64,000 bases of DNA from JBBROS01 sp963752225 (GTDB taxonomy: Bacteria > Pseudomonadota > Alphaproteobacteria > Acetobacterales > Acetobacteraceae), in contig CAVVXS010000001.1 in NCBI GenBank assembly GCA_963752225.1, positions 1-64,000 on the forward strand. Reading direction: 5' to 3'. Within the stretch, counting starts at the first letter, position 1. The number at the start of each line of letters is the position of its first letter. The position numbers and the translations under genes were made by a program. Below the pieces are notes generated by a model that saw only the letters and a list, made by a program, of their open reading frames with translations, was not told the DNA's origin and made no database searches. Shown piece by piece: positions 43,908-54,080 of the stretch.

Positions 43908-44977
43908 GGCGTGCCCCGGCGGGTGGCGGCCTGGGCGGCCGAGGCGGCTTCAGCCTGCGAAGCGGCCTCGGCGCGGATGGAGAAGACGTCGGCGTGGGCG
44001 GTCTCGTTGCGGGTCACCGGGGCGGTGAAGGTGGGGTTGCGGATGGCCGGGTCGGCGGCCAGGGCGGCGATGAGGCGGGCGGCGGTGGCGGACTGGCCGG
44101 TGATGGTGATGACCCGCTGGCGCAGGGTGAGGTCGGTCAGGACGGTGTCATCGGGCAGGATGTCGGTGAGCGCGGTGAGGATGGCGAGCGGGTCGCCGCG
44201 CTTGGCGCGCTCCGTCGCCAGCACGTCGACGCCGGCGGCGGCGGTGCTCATGCTGCGGCGGAGCGCCTCGGCCCGGTCGACCGGCGCCCGCAGGGCGGCA
44301 ATCTGCTGCTCGATGCGGCGCGCGTCGCGCGATTGCCCGGCAAAGGGGATGGCAATCGCGGCGAGGGCGAGCAGGACGCAGGCGGCGGCCAGCACGGCGG
44401 CGAGGCGGCGGCGCCAGGCGCCGGTGCGGGCGGGGTCGAGCGGAATGCGGCGGCCGCCGGCGTCGGCGAGTGCAGAGGGATGCAGCCCGGCCAGGCGCAG
44501 CATGCCGAGCGCGGCGTCGACCTGGGCGCGCAGGACCAGCACGAGGCGGAGATGGAGCTGCGAGCGGGCGCGGTCGCGACGGTCGGCCGCCCAGGTCCAG
44601 TAGAGTTCGTTTGCGGCGAATGGGGTCAGCCGGTCCATCTCGAAGCGCAGCACGCTTTCGGGGTCGCGCTCGGCGGCCAGCGGGAGAGTGACGGCATGCT
44701 CGAGCACCATACCGGCGGGCAGAACCAGCTCGGCATGCGGCCGGCGGGAGCCAAGCGCGTTGCGCAGGGCGGCCATTCCAGATTCAGTCAGCGGAAAGGC
44801 GCCGAGCGGGGTGGCCTTGGTGCGGCGGCGTACGGCGACATCCACCGACCCGGCGCCGGCATCCGGACCAGAACGCCGCAGGCTGGCCAAAACCGCGTCC
44901 TCGTGCCCCGCCCGCGCCTGTGCGGGGCTCAACGAGAGAAGCTGCTGGCCCCACCATGCAAGAAAGTCTCCGACCAT
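43904..44977 (-). CDS. gspL: type II secretion protein GspL/PilN-like
   Basis: The protein has 357 residues in the open frame. The actin-like cytoplasmic domain (DVAVRRRTKATPLGAFPLTE, SVLRFEMDRLTPFAANELYW) is followed by one span (AAVLAAACVLLALAAIAIPFAG) and a periplasmic domain. GspL docks the ATPase GspE to the platform. The ATG at 44977 has no ribosome site. An ATG at 45045 that overlaps the gspJ stop as ATGA, like all neighbours, starts a 19-codon frame, and one G added to a GGG at 45003-45005 would connect it with GADALLDASMVGDF, so the true start is probably 45045 with a one-base deletion here. Confidence 0.8.
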   Translation of the reverse strand: MVGDFLAWWGQQLLSLSPAQARAGHEDAVLASLRRSGPDAGAGSVDVAVRRRTKATPLGAFPLTESGMAALRNALGSRRPHAELVLPAGMVLEHAVTLPLAAERDPESVLRFEMDRLTPFAANELYWTWAADRRDRARSQLHLRLVLVLRAQVDAALGMLRLAGLHPSALADAGGRRIPLDPARTGAWRRRLAAVLAAACVLLALAAIAIPFAGQSRDARRIEQQIAALRAPVDRAEALRRSMSTAAAGVDVLATERAKRGDPLAILTALTDILPDDTVLTDLTLRQRVITITGQSATAARLIAALAADPAIRNPTFTAPVTRNETAHADVFSIRAEAASQAEAASAAQAATRRGTP

Positions 44978-45041
44978 GGACGCGTCTAGTAGGGCATCGG
45001 CGCCCTGTTGGGCAGGCTCACCGGGCCGTGATCTTGCGTGT

Positions 45042-45629
45042 TCATAAAATCTTTCCTCGCAATGGCGCAACGACAATGTCGGGCCAGTGCCGGGGATCGC
45101 CGGACGCGAACAGCAGGCGGACGCGGACCAGTGACGGCAGGGAGGGTGCGTCCCAGGTCGTTTGCCAGCCGTCCATCCAATAGGCGAGTTCCAGGCGGTC
45201 CACCCCGCGCAGCAGCTCGGCTTCGCGAGGGGGCGGGGGCGGGCCGATGCGGCGGGCGTGGAGGTGGGGGGTCCAGCGCAGCACGAGGCGACGGCCCGGG
45301 TCGAGGCCGAGGGCGAGGTCGGCCGGCTGGCCGAGAACGCCGGTGACGGCTTCGGGCAGGGTGGAGGTGAAGGCGAGGCGGGCCGGCGCGCCGTGGAACG
45401 TGGGCGGGTCGCGGGTGGTGCCCGGGTCGGCCTCGGTCAGCAGGCGACGCAAGGTGCGGTCGACGGCGTCGAGCTCACCGCTGCCTTCGACGAGGCGGGA
45501 CTGAGCGTCGCCGGCACGCAGGCCGTAGCGGGTGCCGCCGGCGAGGGCGGCGAGGATGAAGCCCAGCACGACGATGCCGACGAGCAACTCGAGCAGGGTG
45601 AAGCCGGATTCGGCGTGGCGTTTCGTCAT
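45042..45629 (-). CDS. gspJ: type II secretion minor pseudopilin GspJ
   Basis: The protein has 195 residues with the prepilin site ESGFTLLELLVGIVVLGFIL near the N-terminus; GspO cleaves before the Phe. The body has the GspJ-type text PTFHGAPARLAFTSTLPE and LLRGVDRLELAYW. It forms part of the pseudopilus tip with GspI and GspK. The ATG overlaps gspI by four bases. Confidence 0.88.
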   Translation of the reverse strand: MTKRHAESGFTLLELLVGIVVLGFILAALAGGTRYGLRAGDAQSRLVEGSGELDAVDRTLRRLLTEADPGTTRDPPTFHGAPARLAFTSTLPEAVTGVLGQPADLALGLDPGRRLVLRWTPHLHARRIGPPPPPREAELLRGVDRLELAYWMDGWQTTWDAPSLPSLVRVRLLFASGDPRHWPDIVVAPLRGKIL

Positions 45630-46099
45630 GGCGGCTCGGGCGGGGCGAGGCCGAGGCGGCGGGTGGACAGCGCGACCTGGCGTGCGGCGCCGTCGGTGCG
45701 CCAGGTGATGGCGACGCTGACATCGTAGAGGACGGTGCGGTCGACAGCGCCGTTGGGCTGCCGGTTCACGGGCAGCGCGGTGCCGGGGCGCGGTGCGGCG
45801 GGCGGCCGGGGAACGGCGACGGAGGGGCCGGGGCGGACAACGACGCGCCAGGTGAAGCCGCCGCCGTCGTCGCCGCTCTGCTCGCCCGGCTGCAGGGTGG
45901 CCGAGAGCGCGGCGAGGCGGGATTGAGCGCGGGCGATGGCTTCCCCGTAGTGGGCGGCGGTGCGGGCGTTCTGCAGGCCGCCAGTCGAGCCTTGCAGCAG
46001 GGCGGCCAATGCGAGGGCGGCGATGAGGAAGGCAACGACGACCTCGAGCAGGGTGAAGCCGCGTGGACGGGCCGTGCCTGTGCCTGCGGTGAGGATCAA
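45626..46099 (-). CDS. gspI: type II secretion minor pseudopilin GspI
   Basis: The protein has 157 residues with prepilin text RGFTLLEVVVAFLIAALALA; cleavage is after the Gly. It is a tip component of the pseudopilus. The likely start is the TTG at 46099; no ATG or GTG fits better. It lies five bases behind the gspH stop and overlaps gspJ. Confidence 0.83.
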   Translation of the reverse strand: MILTAGTGTARPRGFTLLEVVVAFLIAALALAALLQGSTGGLQNARTAAHYGEAIARAQSRLAALSATLQPGEQSGDDGGGFTWRVVVRPGPSVAVPRPPAAPRPGTALPVNRQPNGAVDRTVLYDVSVAITWRTDGAARQVALSTRRLGLAPPEPP

Positions 46100-46103
46100 G
46101 AGA

Positions 46104-46583
46104 TCAAGACGAGGGCGCGAGGCTGACGCGGCCGGTCAGCCAATCGACGCCGACCTGGGCGGCGCGGCCCTGGCCGACGAGTTCGACGCGGCCGCCGGTG
46201 GAGCTGCCGTCGGGGAGGAAGCGGATGGCGGCGCCCTGGTCCTCCGCGGCAATGACGGAGAAGCCGATGCCGGCGGGAAGGCCGCGGACCGGGTCGGCGC
46301 CAACGCGCAGGGTGGCGTGGGCGGGATCGAATTGCACGATGACGGGCCGGTTGGTGGCGATGGCGCGGGTGCGGGCGAGGCGGAGGGCGCCGGAGACGGT
46401 CGTGGTGGCGGCGCGCATGTCCAAGGCGGCGCTGTGAGCCGGGCCACGGGCGAGGACGAGGCCGCCGATCAGGCCGACGATGGTCAGCACGACGAGCATT
46501 TCGATGAGCGTAAAGCCGGCTTCGCGGGGCCGGAGCCGCGCGCTGGGGCAAGATCCCCAGATCAAGTCCGGGGATGACGTCAT
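46104..46583 (-). CDS. gspH: type II secretion pseudopilin GspH
   Basis: The protein has 159 residues from the ATG at 46583. Prepilin text is EAGFTLIEMLVVLTIVGLIG; cleavage is before Phe. The body has ALRLARTRAIATNRPVIVQF, a GspH/FimT pattern. The first residues (TSSPDLIWGS) are translated from a REP palindrome, so the leader peptide is repeat-derived. A GTG at 46613 is an alternative start. No ribosome site is clear for either. Confidence 0.82.
   Translation of the reverse strand: MTSSPDLIWGSCPSARLRPREAGFTLIEMLVVLTIVGLIGGLVLARGPAHSAALDMRAATTTVSGALRLARTRAIATNRPVIVQFDPAHATLRVGADPVRGLPAGIGFSVIAAEDQGAAIRFLPDGSSTGGRVELVGQGRAAQVGVDWLTGRVSLAPSS
46552..46583 (-). repeat. REP-type palindromic element, copy 3, overlapping the start of gspH
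   Basis: On the minus strand the element reads ATGACGTCATCCCCGG, then ACTTGATCTGGGGATC. It differs from copy 1 (30105-30135) at six of 32 positions. Its first three bases are the gspH start codon chosen here. Its arms are degraded compared with the other copies. Confidence 0.75.
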
Positions 46584-46625
46584 TGGGGCTGGGGATGGCG
46601 TGGCGTGGGTCACGGTGCGTGAAGG

Positions 46626-47843
46626 TCAGCCGGCGGCAAGGTCGTTGAGGCCTAGCATGGCGAGGAGGAGCGAGGAGACGATGCCGGCGATGGCCACGCC
46701 CATGACGACGGTGATCGTCGGCACGAGAAGGGCGACGAGGCGTTGGACGCCGAGCCGGGTCTTTTCCTCGTGGATCTCGGCGGCGCGGAGGGCCATGGGG
46801 CCGAGTTGGGCGGTTTCCTCGCCGAGGCGGAGCAGGTCGGTGGTGCGGAGCGGAAAGATGCCGCTTTCGCGCAGGGGGCGGGCAAGCCCGGCACCGCCCT
46901 TGGCGCTGACGGTGGCCTGGTCGATGGCGGCGACGCCGGCGAGGTTGCCGACCGCGTCGCGGACGATATTGAGGGCGCCGATCAAGGGGACGCCGTTGAT
47001 CAGCAGGGTGCCCAGTGTGCGGGTGAAGCGGGCGGCGACGACTTCTCGGGCGAGGCCGCCGATCACGGGGATGCGGAGCAGGAAGCGGTCGACCTGCAGC
47101 CGGGTGCCGGGGCGGCGGAGGGCTTGACGCAGCAGCAGGCCGAGGATGGCCAGCACGAGCAGGGCGTAGAGGCCGTAGCTGGAGACGGCGTCGCCGGCGG
47201 CGATGAGGAGTTGGGTGGGGCGGGGCAGGACGGCGCCGTTCTGCTCGAACAGCGGCACGAACTGGGGCAGCACTTCGGTCAGCAGCAGGGTGATCGAGCC
47301 GAGTGCGACGATCGTGAGCAGGGTGGGGTAGATCATCGCCGACTTGACGGTGGAGGCCAGGGCGCGCTCGCGCTCCATCAGCGATGCGAGGCGCTCGAGG
47401 GTGGCGGCGAGGGTGCCGCCGGCCTCGCCGGCGCGGACGAGGCCGACGTAGAGGCGGGGGAAGGTGTCGGGCTGCTCGGCGAGGGCGGTGGCCAGGGCGC
47501 CGCCGTCGCGGACGGTGCGGCGGAGCGACTCGACGCAGGCGAGGACGCGCGGGTTGGGGGCGGTTTCGGCGAGGAAGCGGAGGCTGCGGTCGAGGTCCTG
47601 GCCGGCGCCGAGCATGACGGCGAGCTCACGGGTGAGGTCGGTGACGGCTTGGCGGCCGATGCCGCGGCGGCTGAGGCGGAGGTCGAACAAGCGGGATAGA
47701 CCGCCGCCGGCGGGGGCGGCGCTGATGGGGATGTTGCCGGCGCGCTGCAAGCGGGCGACGACTTCGGCGTCGGTGGCGGCCTCCATCAGGCCACGCTGGG
47801 TTTGACCCGCCGGGTCGATGGCGACGTAGCGGAAGGAGGGCAT
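46626..47843 (-). CDS. gspF: type II secretion inner-membrane protein GspF
   Basis: The protein has 405 residues. It starts PSFRYVAIDPAGQTQRGLME, and both GspF halves are present: ALTRELAVMLGAGQDLDRS-like, and VAARFTRTLGTLLINGVPLI. Three spans are predicted (for example SAMIYPTLLTIVALGSITLL). GspF is the platform core. The ATG at 47843 lies five bases behind gspE. Confidence 0.93.
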   Translation of the reverse strand: MPSFRYVAIDPAGQTQRGLMEAATDAEVVARLQRAGNIPISAAPAGGGLSRLFDLRLSRRGIGRQAVTDLTRELAVMLGAGQDLDRSLRFLAETAPNPRVLACVESLRRTVRDGGALATALAEQPDTFPRLYVGLVRAGEAGGTLAATLERLASLMERERALASTVKSAMIYPTLLTIVALGSITLLLTEVLPQFVPLFEQNGAVLPRPTQLLIAAGDAVSSYGLYALLVLAILGLLLRQALRRPGTRLQVDRFLLRIPVIGGLAREVVAARFTRTLGTLLINGVPLIGALNIVRDAVGNLAGVAAIDQATVSAKGGAGLARPLRESGIFPLRTTDLLRLGEETAQLGPMALRAAEIHEEKTRLGVQRLVALLVPTITVVMGVAIAGIVSSLLLAMLGLNDLAAG

Positions 47844-47848
47844 GGCGG

Positions 47849-49579
<1,731 letters not shown>

Positions 49580-49639
49580 CAGTTGTGGGTGTTTCTCATC
49601 CCATTATACATGGGCGCGAGGCGGGGTGGGAGTGAAGGC

Positions 49640-50365
49640 ATGGATTGGATCTGGCCGTTGCTGCTCGCCCCGTTCGCCGGAAGCTTTGTTGGTGTGCTGA
49701 TCCGGCGGCTGCCGCAGGGACGGCTGCTCCATCCGGCGCGGTCGGCGTGCGAGCAGTGCGGGACGCCGATCGCGCTGGCGGACCTGGTGCCGATCTGGAG
49801 CTATGTGCGGCTGCGCGGGCGGTGCCGCGCGTGCGGCGCGTCGATTGCGGCGCAGCACTGGCAGGTGGAGGTGGCGGCGGTTGCGGTGGCGGGCAGCGCG
49901 GTCCTGCTGGAGGCCGAGCCGATATGGCCGGTTTGCGGGCTGGGGTGGACGCTGCTGGCGCTAGCGTGGATCGATTGGGATTGCATGCTGCTGCCCGACG
50001 TCCTGACGTTGCCGCTGGTGGTGGCGGGCCTGCTGGTGACGTGGTGGGAGGATGCGCAACTGGCGACCGAGCATGCGCTGGCCGCGGCGTTCGGATACGC
50101 GGCGGTGATGCTGCTGGCGCTCGGTTACCGGCGGCTGCGCGGGCGGGACGGGATCGGCGAGGGCGACGCGAAGCTGGTGGCGGCGCTGGGGGCTTGGGTC
50201 GGGTTGGAAGGTTTGCCGCCGGTGGTGGTGGTCGCCGCGCTGATCGGATTGCTGGCGGCGCTGGTGATGGTGCTGCGCGGCCGGGATGTGCGGGCGACGA
50301 CGCCGTTACCGTTCGGTTGCTGCCTGGCCCTCGCCGGTTGGGGCGTCATGCTTGCCGGCAGTTGA
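49640..50365 (+). CDS. prepilin peptidase / N-methyltransferase GspO (PilD type)
   Basis: The protein has 241 residues. The N-terminal CEQC and CRAC pairs bind zinc in the methyltransferase part. The aspartyl catalytic sites are WIDWDCMLLPD and GEGDAKLVAALGAWVG. It cuts the leader from GspH, GspI, GspJ and GspK. The gene diverges from gspE across 60 bases, so the whole secretion cluster is under one promoter region. Confidence 0.9.
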   Translation: MDWIWPLLLAPFAGSFVGVLIRRLPQGRLLHPARSACEQCGTPIALADLVPIWSYVRLRGRCRACGASIAAQHWQVEVAAVAVAGSAVLLEAEPIWPVCGLGWTLLALAWIDWDCMLLPDVLTLPLVVAGLLVTWWEDAQLATEHALAAAFGYAAVMLLALGYRRLRGRDGIGEGDAKLVAALGAWVGLEGLPPVVVVAALIGLLAALVMVLRGRDVRATTPLPFGCCLALAGWGVMLAGS

Positions 50366-51670
50366 GCCGGCTCGGCGGGTGGCCAGCAGCGGGGGCAGGA
50401 GCGTGAGCCAGGCGATGCGGGCCTGGTAGCGGAGATGCGGCCCGGAGAGGGCACCGGTGGCAGCGGCGTTGGCGAGCAGGGCGACGAGGACGAGGGTGGC
50501 CAGCAGGGCGGCTGGACGGTCGGCGCGCCAGCGCGCGGCCACGACCACCGTGCCGATGGCGGCGATCACGAGCAGGGTCGTTTGTAGCGGGCGGAGCGGG
50601 GTAGCCAGCAGCGCCAACTTGCCACGGTATTGGCGGCTGGCCGTGAGCCGGGCGGCTTCGGCTGCGGGAAAGAACAGCCTGATGCGCGGGAGAACGGCGA
50701 TCTCGAGGTGGTCGGGCACGAGGGTGTCGCCGACCTGCACGAGGTTGAGCTGCTGCAGGGTGTTGCGCAGGGCTGCGGCGAGCACGGCAGCGGGGTGGGC
50801 GAGCAGGGTGGCGCGGACGATGACGGCGGCCTCGGGGGCGATGCGGGTGGGGCCGTAGCCGTCGGCCCAGACCGGGCCGTAGGGGTCCCACAGGAAGTCG
50901 TCGGCATTGGTGGGGAGGCGGTCGCGCCAGGCGCAGGTGCGCCAGCCAGCGGCGGGGCAGGCGTCATGGATGGTGGCGCGGGCGGGGCCGTCGGCGACCA
51001 GGCGGGCGAGGGCGAAGTCGGCGCCGTAGGGGGAAATCGCGAGCCGGTCGAAGGCGATCCAGTTGGAGGCGAGCAGGAACAGCAGGGCCGCCGCAAGGGG
51101 GGTGACGGTCCGTCGCGAGCTGCGCCAGTCGGCCATGGTGAGCACGGCGATGCAGGCCGCGGCGAGAATGAGGTGGGCGAGGTGAGACGCGATCGCGATC
51201 GTCGTCAGGATGGCGGTCGCGGCGAGGGTGACGGGTCCGACCCGGCGGCGGGCGAGGATGAACAGGCCCAGGACGGTGATCGGGGCGAGGATGTCGGGCA
51301 TCAGGAGGGAGGCGAACCAGGGTGCCGCGGTGCCGGCGGTCAGGATGGCGCAGAGCGCGAGATGGCGAGTGGCCTGGGGCGGGCCGAGGCTGGCCTGGGT
51401 AAGCCAGAGTGCGGCCGAAAGGATGAGGCATTGCGCGTAGGCGGCGGGCCAGAGGCTCAGGCCGACGTGGAATGGGGTGAGGAAGGGTCCGTAGACCCAG
51501 GGCTTGTCCCAGCCGGCGTCGGGCAGCAGCGCCTGTTCGAGGAAGCCGCCGGTATCGCTGAACACGATTGGATAGCGGTTCAGGAGGGCGGGCCAGAGGA
51601 GTAGAACGGCGCTGCCGGCGACGGACAGCAGGTTGAGGCCTGACGTCCCGGACTTAAGCTGCGATGGCAA
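50306..51670 (-). CDS. polytopic membrane protein, unknown
   Basis: The protein has 454 residues with about ten spans (for example LLSVAGSAVLLLWPALLN and LILAAACIAVLTMADW) and a long periplasmic-type loop with CPAAGWRTCAWRDRLPTNADDF. GT-C glycosyltransferases have this general form, but no catalytic motif is certain. The start is a TTG at 51670 with AGGCGGGG upstream. Its 3' end overlaps gspO by 60 bases. Confidence 0.6.
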   Translation of the reverse strand: MPSQLKSGTSGLNLLSVAGSAVLLLWPALLNRYPIVFSDTGGFLEQALLPDAGWDKPWVYGPFLTPFHVGLSLWPAAYAQCLILSAALWLTQASLGPPQATRHLALCAILTAGTAAPWFASLLMPDILAPITVLGLFILARRRVGPVTLAATAILTTIAIASHLAHLILAAACIAVLTMADWRSSRRTVTPLAAALLFLLASNWIAFDRLAISPYGADFALARLVADGPARATIHDACPAAGWRTCAWRDRLPTNADDFLWDPYGPVWADGYGPTRIAPEAAVIVRATLLAHPAAVLAAALRNTLQQLNLVQVGDTLVPDHLEIAVLPRIRLFFPAAEAARLTASRQYRGKLALLATPLRPLQTTLLVIAAIGTVVVAARWRADRPAALLATLVLVALLANAAATGALSGPHLRYQARIAWLTLLPPLLATRRAGSTAGKHDAPTGEGQAATER

Positions 51671-51691
51671 AGTCCCCGCCTTTGATGGCGT

Positions 51692-52168
51692 TCAAAGAGG
51701 CTTGGCTTGTTTGCCGTCCCATCGGGCGGTCGCGTCGTTATCGGCATGATTGGCCGCAACCCAGGCGGTTTCGCCGGAAGCGAACTGCTCCTGTTTCCAG
51801 AACGGGGCTTTGGTTTTGAGCCAATCGATGAGGAAGGCGGTCGAGTTGAGAGCGGCCTGGCGGTGGGGGCTCGCGGTCACGACGAGGACGATCGGATCGC
51901 CGGGGACGAGACGGCCGGTGCGGTGCACGATGGTGCAGCCGAGCAGCGGCCACCGGGCTTCGGCGTCGGCGGCGATGCGTTCGAGGGCGCGCTCGGTCAT
52001 GCCGGGGTAGTGCTCGAGGGTCATGGCGGTGATCGGGCGTCCGGCGGCGGTGCCGCGGACGGTGCCGACGAAACAGCCGATGCCGCCGATGTCGACGCGG
52101 CCGGCGAGGAGGGCGGCGATCTCGGCGCCGGTGTCGAAGGGTGCGTCCTGGACGCGGACCGTCGCCAT
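51692..52168 (-). CDS. moaE: molybdopterin synthase large subunit
   Basis: The protein has 158 residues with MoaE motifs GGIGCFVGTVRG, MTLEHYPGMTERAL, RTGRLVPGD and KTKAPFWKQEQF, with the active-site lysines. It makes molybdopterin from precursor Z using sulfur from MoaD. Its ATG overlaps the moaD stop (ATGA), giving coupled synthesis of the two subunits. Confidence 0.94.
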   Translation of the reverse strand: MATVRVQDAPFDTGAEIAALLAGRVDIGGIGCFVGTVRGTAAGRPITAMTLEHYPGMTERALERIAADAEARWPLLGCTIVHRTGRLVPGDPIVLVVTASPHRQAALNSTAFLIDWLKTKAPFWKQEQFASGETAWVAANHADNDATARWDGKQAKPL

Positions 52169-52422
52169 CAGCCGCCGGTGACCGGGGGGAAGAAGGCGAC
52201 TTCGTCGCCGTCCTGCACGGGGGTGGAGAGGGAAGCGAAATCCTGGTTCACGGCGGCTCGGACGACGGTGGGTTCGGCGAAGGCGCGGGCGCCGCGATCG
52301 TCTCGGGCCTGCAGCCAAGCGGCGAGGTCGCCGACCGTGGCGACGCCGTCGGGCAGGGGCAGGCGCTCACCGGCGACGCCCATGCGTTCCTTCAGCCAGG
52401 CAAAGTAGAGCAGCTCGAGCAT
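52168..52422 (-). CDS. moaD: molybdopterin synthase sulfur carrier subunit
   Basis: The protein has 84 residues of ubiquitin fold, ending in the essential Gly-Gly (FFPPVTGG) that carries the thiocarboxylate. Other blocks are LYFAWLKERMGVAGE and NQDFASLSTPVQDGDEVAF. It overlaps both moaE and the upstream lipoprotein gene. Confidence 0.94.
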   Translation of the reverse strand: MLELLYFAWLKERMGVAGERLPLPDGVATVGDLAAWLQARDDRGARAFAEPTVVRAAVNQDFASLSTPVQDGDEVAFFPPVTGG

Positions 52423-53042
52423 CAGCGAGGGGTCGGGATGGTTTGCACGGAGCCGTTGGGGTTGATGATGGTGCTGGTGCCGTTGCCGTTGGGGACGATG
52501 ATGGCGCCCGGACCTTGGGGGGTGGTGAGCTGGCGGTAGGAGTTGGTGCCGCCGGCGTCGACGGCGGGGCCGCTCGGGGTCTGGATGACCTGGCCTTGCG
52601 GGCCGGGGCCGGGGCCGGAGCGGGGTGCCGGGGCGAGCGGCGGGATGCTGGCGGACGGGGCACCGCTTTGCGGGTTGCCCGGCACGTTGCCCGGGGGCGT
52701 GTCGCTGCCGCGCGGGCGGGGCTGCCGCCCGGCGGGGTAGTTGGGTTGGGCGCCGGGCACGGTGGATTGGGGCTGGCTGCGCTGGTTGTCGCCGTTCTGG
52801 ATGTCGGCGAGGGTCGGCTCCGGACCCTGCGGACCGGGCCAGACATTGCCGGCTTCGGGTTGCAGCGGGGTGGGGTCGGGGGCCTGGCCGAGGACACGGC
52901 GGACGTTCTCGCTGTCGGTCATGGGAATGTTGGGGTTCGTGCCGGGAAGCGAGAAGGCATGATCGAGGAAGGTGCCGAATCCGGTGCAACCCCCAAGCAG
53001 GAGGGGGGCAAGGATCGAGGCTGAGAGTGTGGTACGCCGCAT
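52422..53042 (-). CDS. putative lipoprotein, Pro/Gly/Asn-rich, unknown
   Basis: The protein has 206 residues. The lipobox LAPLLLGGC follows a basic start, so it is anchored in a membrane. The rest is low-complexity with repeats like PGPQGPEPTLAD and a C-terminus PNGNGTSTIINPNGSVQTIP. It overlaps the moaD start by one base (TGATG). No family is recognised. It may only be co-transcribed with moaD and moaE for position. Confidence 0.6.
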   Translation of the reverse strand: MRRTTLSASILAPLLLGGCTGFGTFLDHAFSLPGTNPNIPMTDSENVRRVLGQAPDPTPLQPEAGNVWPGPQGPEPTLADIQNGDNQRSQPQSTVPGAQPNYPAGRQPRPRGSDTPPGNVPGNPQSGAPSASIPPLAPAPRSGPGPGPQGQVIQTPSGPAVDAGGTNSYRQLTTPQGPGAIIVPNGNGTSTIINPNGSVQTIPTPR

Positions 53043-53103
53043 GAGGGCTCCTGAAGTGGCCACGCGGCCGGTCTTTGAATCTTGCCCGGTCAAAATGGAT
53101 TGC

Positions 53104-53742
53104 TCAAGCATCGGTCGCCGCACGGGGTGCGGCTGGGGGCCGGGGCGTGGCCACCGCGGGCCGGACGGCATGGTGCAGGCCGGCCGTGAGGTAATCCCAA
53201 CCGGTCCAGAGGGTGAGGGCTGCAGCGAGCCAAAGCATCATTTCGCCGATCGTGGAGACCGGCAGGAAGCCGATGTGGAGGAGGGTTGCCGAGTTGTCGC
53301 CAGCCAGCAGCGTGCCGAGGGCGCCCATCTGCACACCGGTCTTCCATTTGGCCAGGGCAGTGACGGGGAGACCGACGCGAAGCCCGGCCAGGTATTCGCG
53401 CAAGCCGCTGACGAGTATCTCGCGCAGCATGATGACAATGGCGGGGTAGAGGCCCAAGGCGGATAGCCGCCCTTGGCCGGCGAGCAGCATCAGCGAGGCG
53501 CCGACGAGGAGCTTGTCGGCGATCGGGTCGAGCATGCGGCCGAAATCGGACGTTTGGCGCCGGCCGCGAGCGAGGCGGCCGTCGAAGTAGTCGGTGATCC
53601 CGGCCAAGGCGAAGACGACGCAGGCGCCGAAGTTGGTGGCAGGCGTATGCAGCGCGACCAGCAGGACCAGCAGCGGGATCGCCGCAATCCTTGAAAGCGT
53701 CAGAAGATTGGGCAGGTCGGTGAGCATCGCGAGGCGCACCAT
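53104..53742 (-). CDS. pgsA: CDP-diacylglycerol-glycerol-3-phosphate 3-phosphatidyltransferase
   Basis: The protein has 212 residues with four to five spans. The CDP-alcohol phosphatidyltransferase motif is present as DYFDGRLARGRRQTSDFGRM followed by LDPIADK. The enzyme makes phosphatidylglycerol phosphate in the inner membrane. The start is ATG at 53742 or ATG at 53727; no ribosome site decides. The lipoprotein gene follows 61 bases later. Confidence 0.92.
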   Translation of the reverse strand: MVRLAMLTDLPNLLTLSRIAAIPLLVLLVALHTPATNFGACVVFALAGITDYFDGRLARGRRQTSDFGRMLDPIADKLLVGASLMLLAGQGRLSALGLYPAIVIMLREILVSGLREYLAGLRVGLPVTALAKWKTGVQMGALGTLLAGDNSATLLHIGFLPVSTIGEMMLWLAAALTLWTGWDYLTAGLHHAVRPAVATPRPPAAPRAATDA

Positions 53743-53856
53743 ATACTACCGGCGATCGGCGAACAGTGGTCCGGCCGGTCGGGGCCGTTGGACGCATGGC
53801 CGCTGCCGCCCACCGGCCATGGCGCGGCGCTCGGCCAATATGGCCCGGGTCGCGGA

Positions 53857-53988
53857 TCAGATCACGAGATAGGCAAGCAGGGCGCCGACGAAGGCGAAGG
53901 CGGCGAGGAGGAGAATCGCTCGGAGGGCGCCGGTCTGCAGGTTGGCACCGAGGACGTTGCGGAGGATGGTGTGACTGTCGTTGGCCAT
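53857..53988 (-). CDS. 43-residue single-pass membrane peptide
   Basis: Reading from ATG 53988 gives a short soluble N-terminus (ANDSHTILRNVLGANLQ) and one C-terminal helix (AILLLAAFAFVGALLAYLVI). GGAG lies eight bases upstream. It is too short for a usual gene finder. It lies between pgsA and the GT2 gene, diverging from the latter by about 90 bases. No function is known. Confidence 0.55.
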   Translation of the reverse strand: MANDSHTILRNVLGANLQTGALRAILLLAAFAFVGALLAYLVI

Positions 53989-54080
53989 GGCTGGAACTCC
54001 GGTCCGTGGCGGCTTGGAAGGGTCGAGGCCTTATAGCGGCGGAGTTGGACGGCGCGAAGCGAGGCTTTGGGGAGCGGTCG

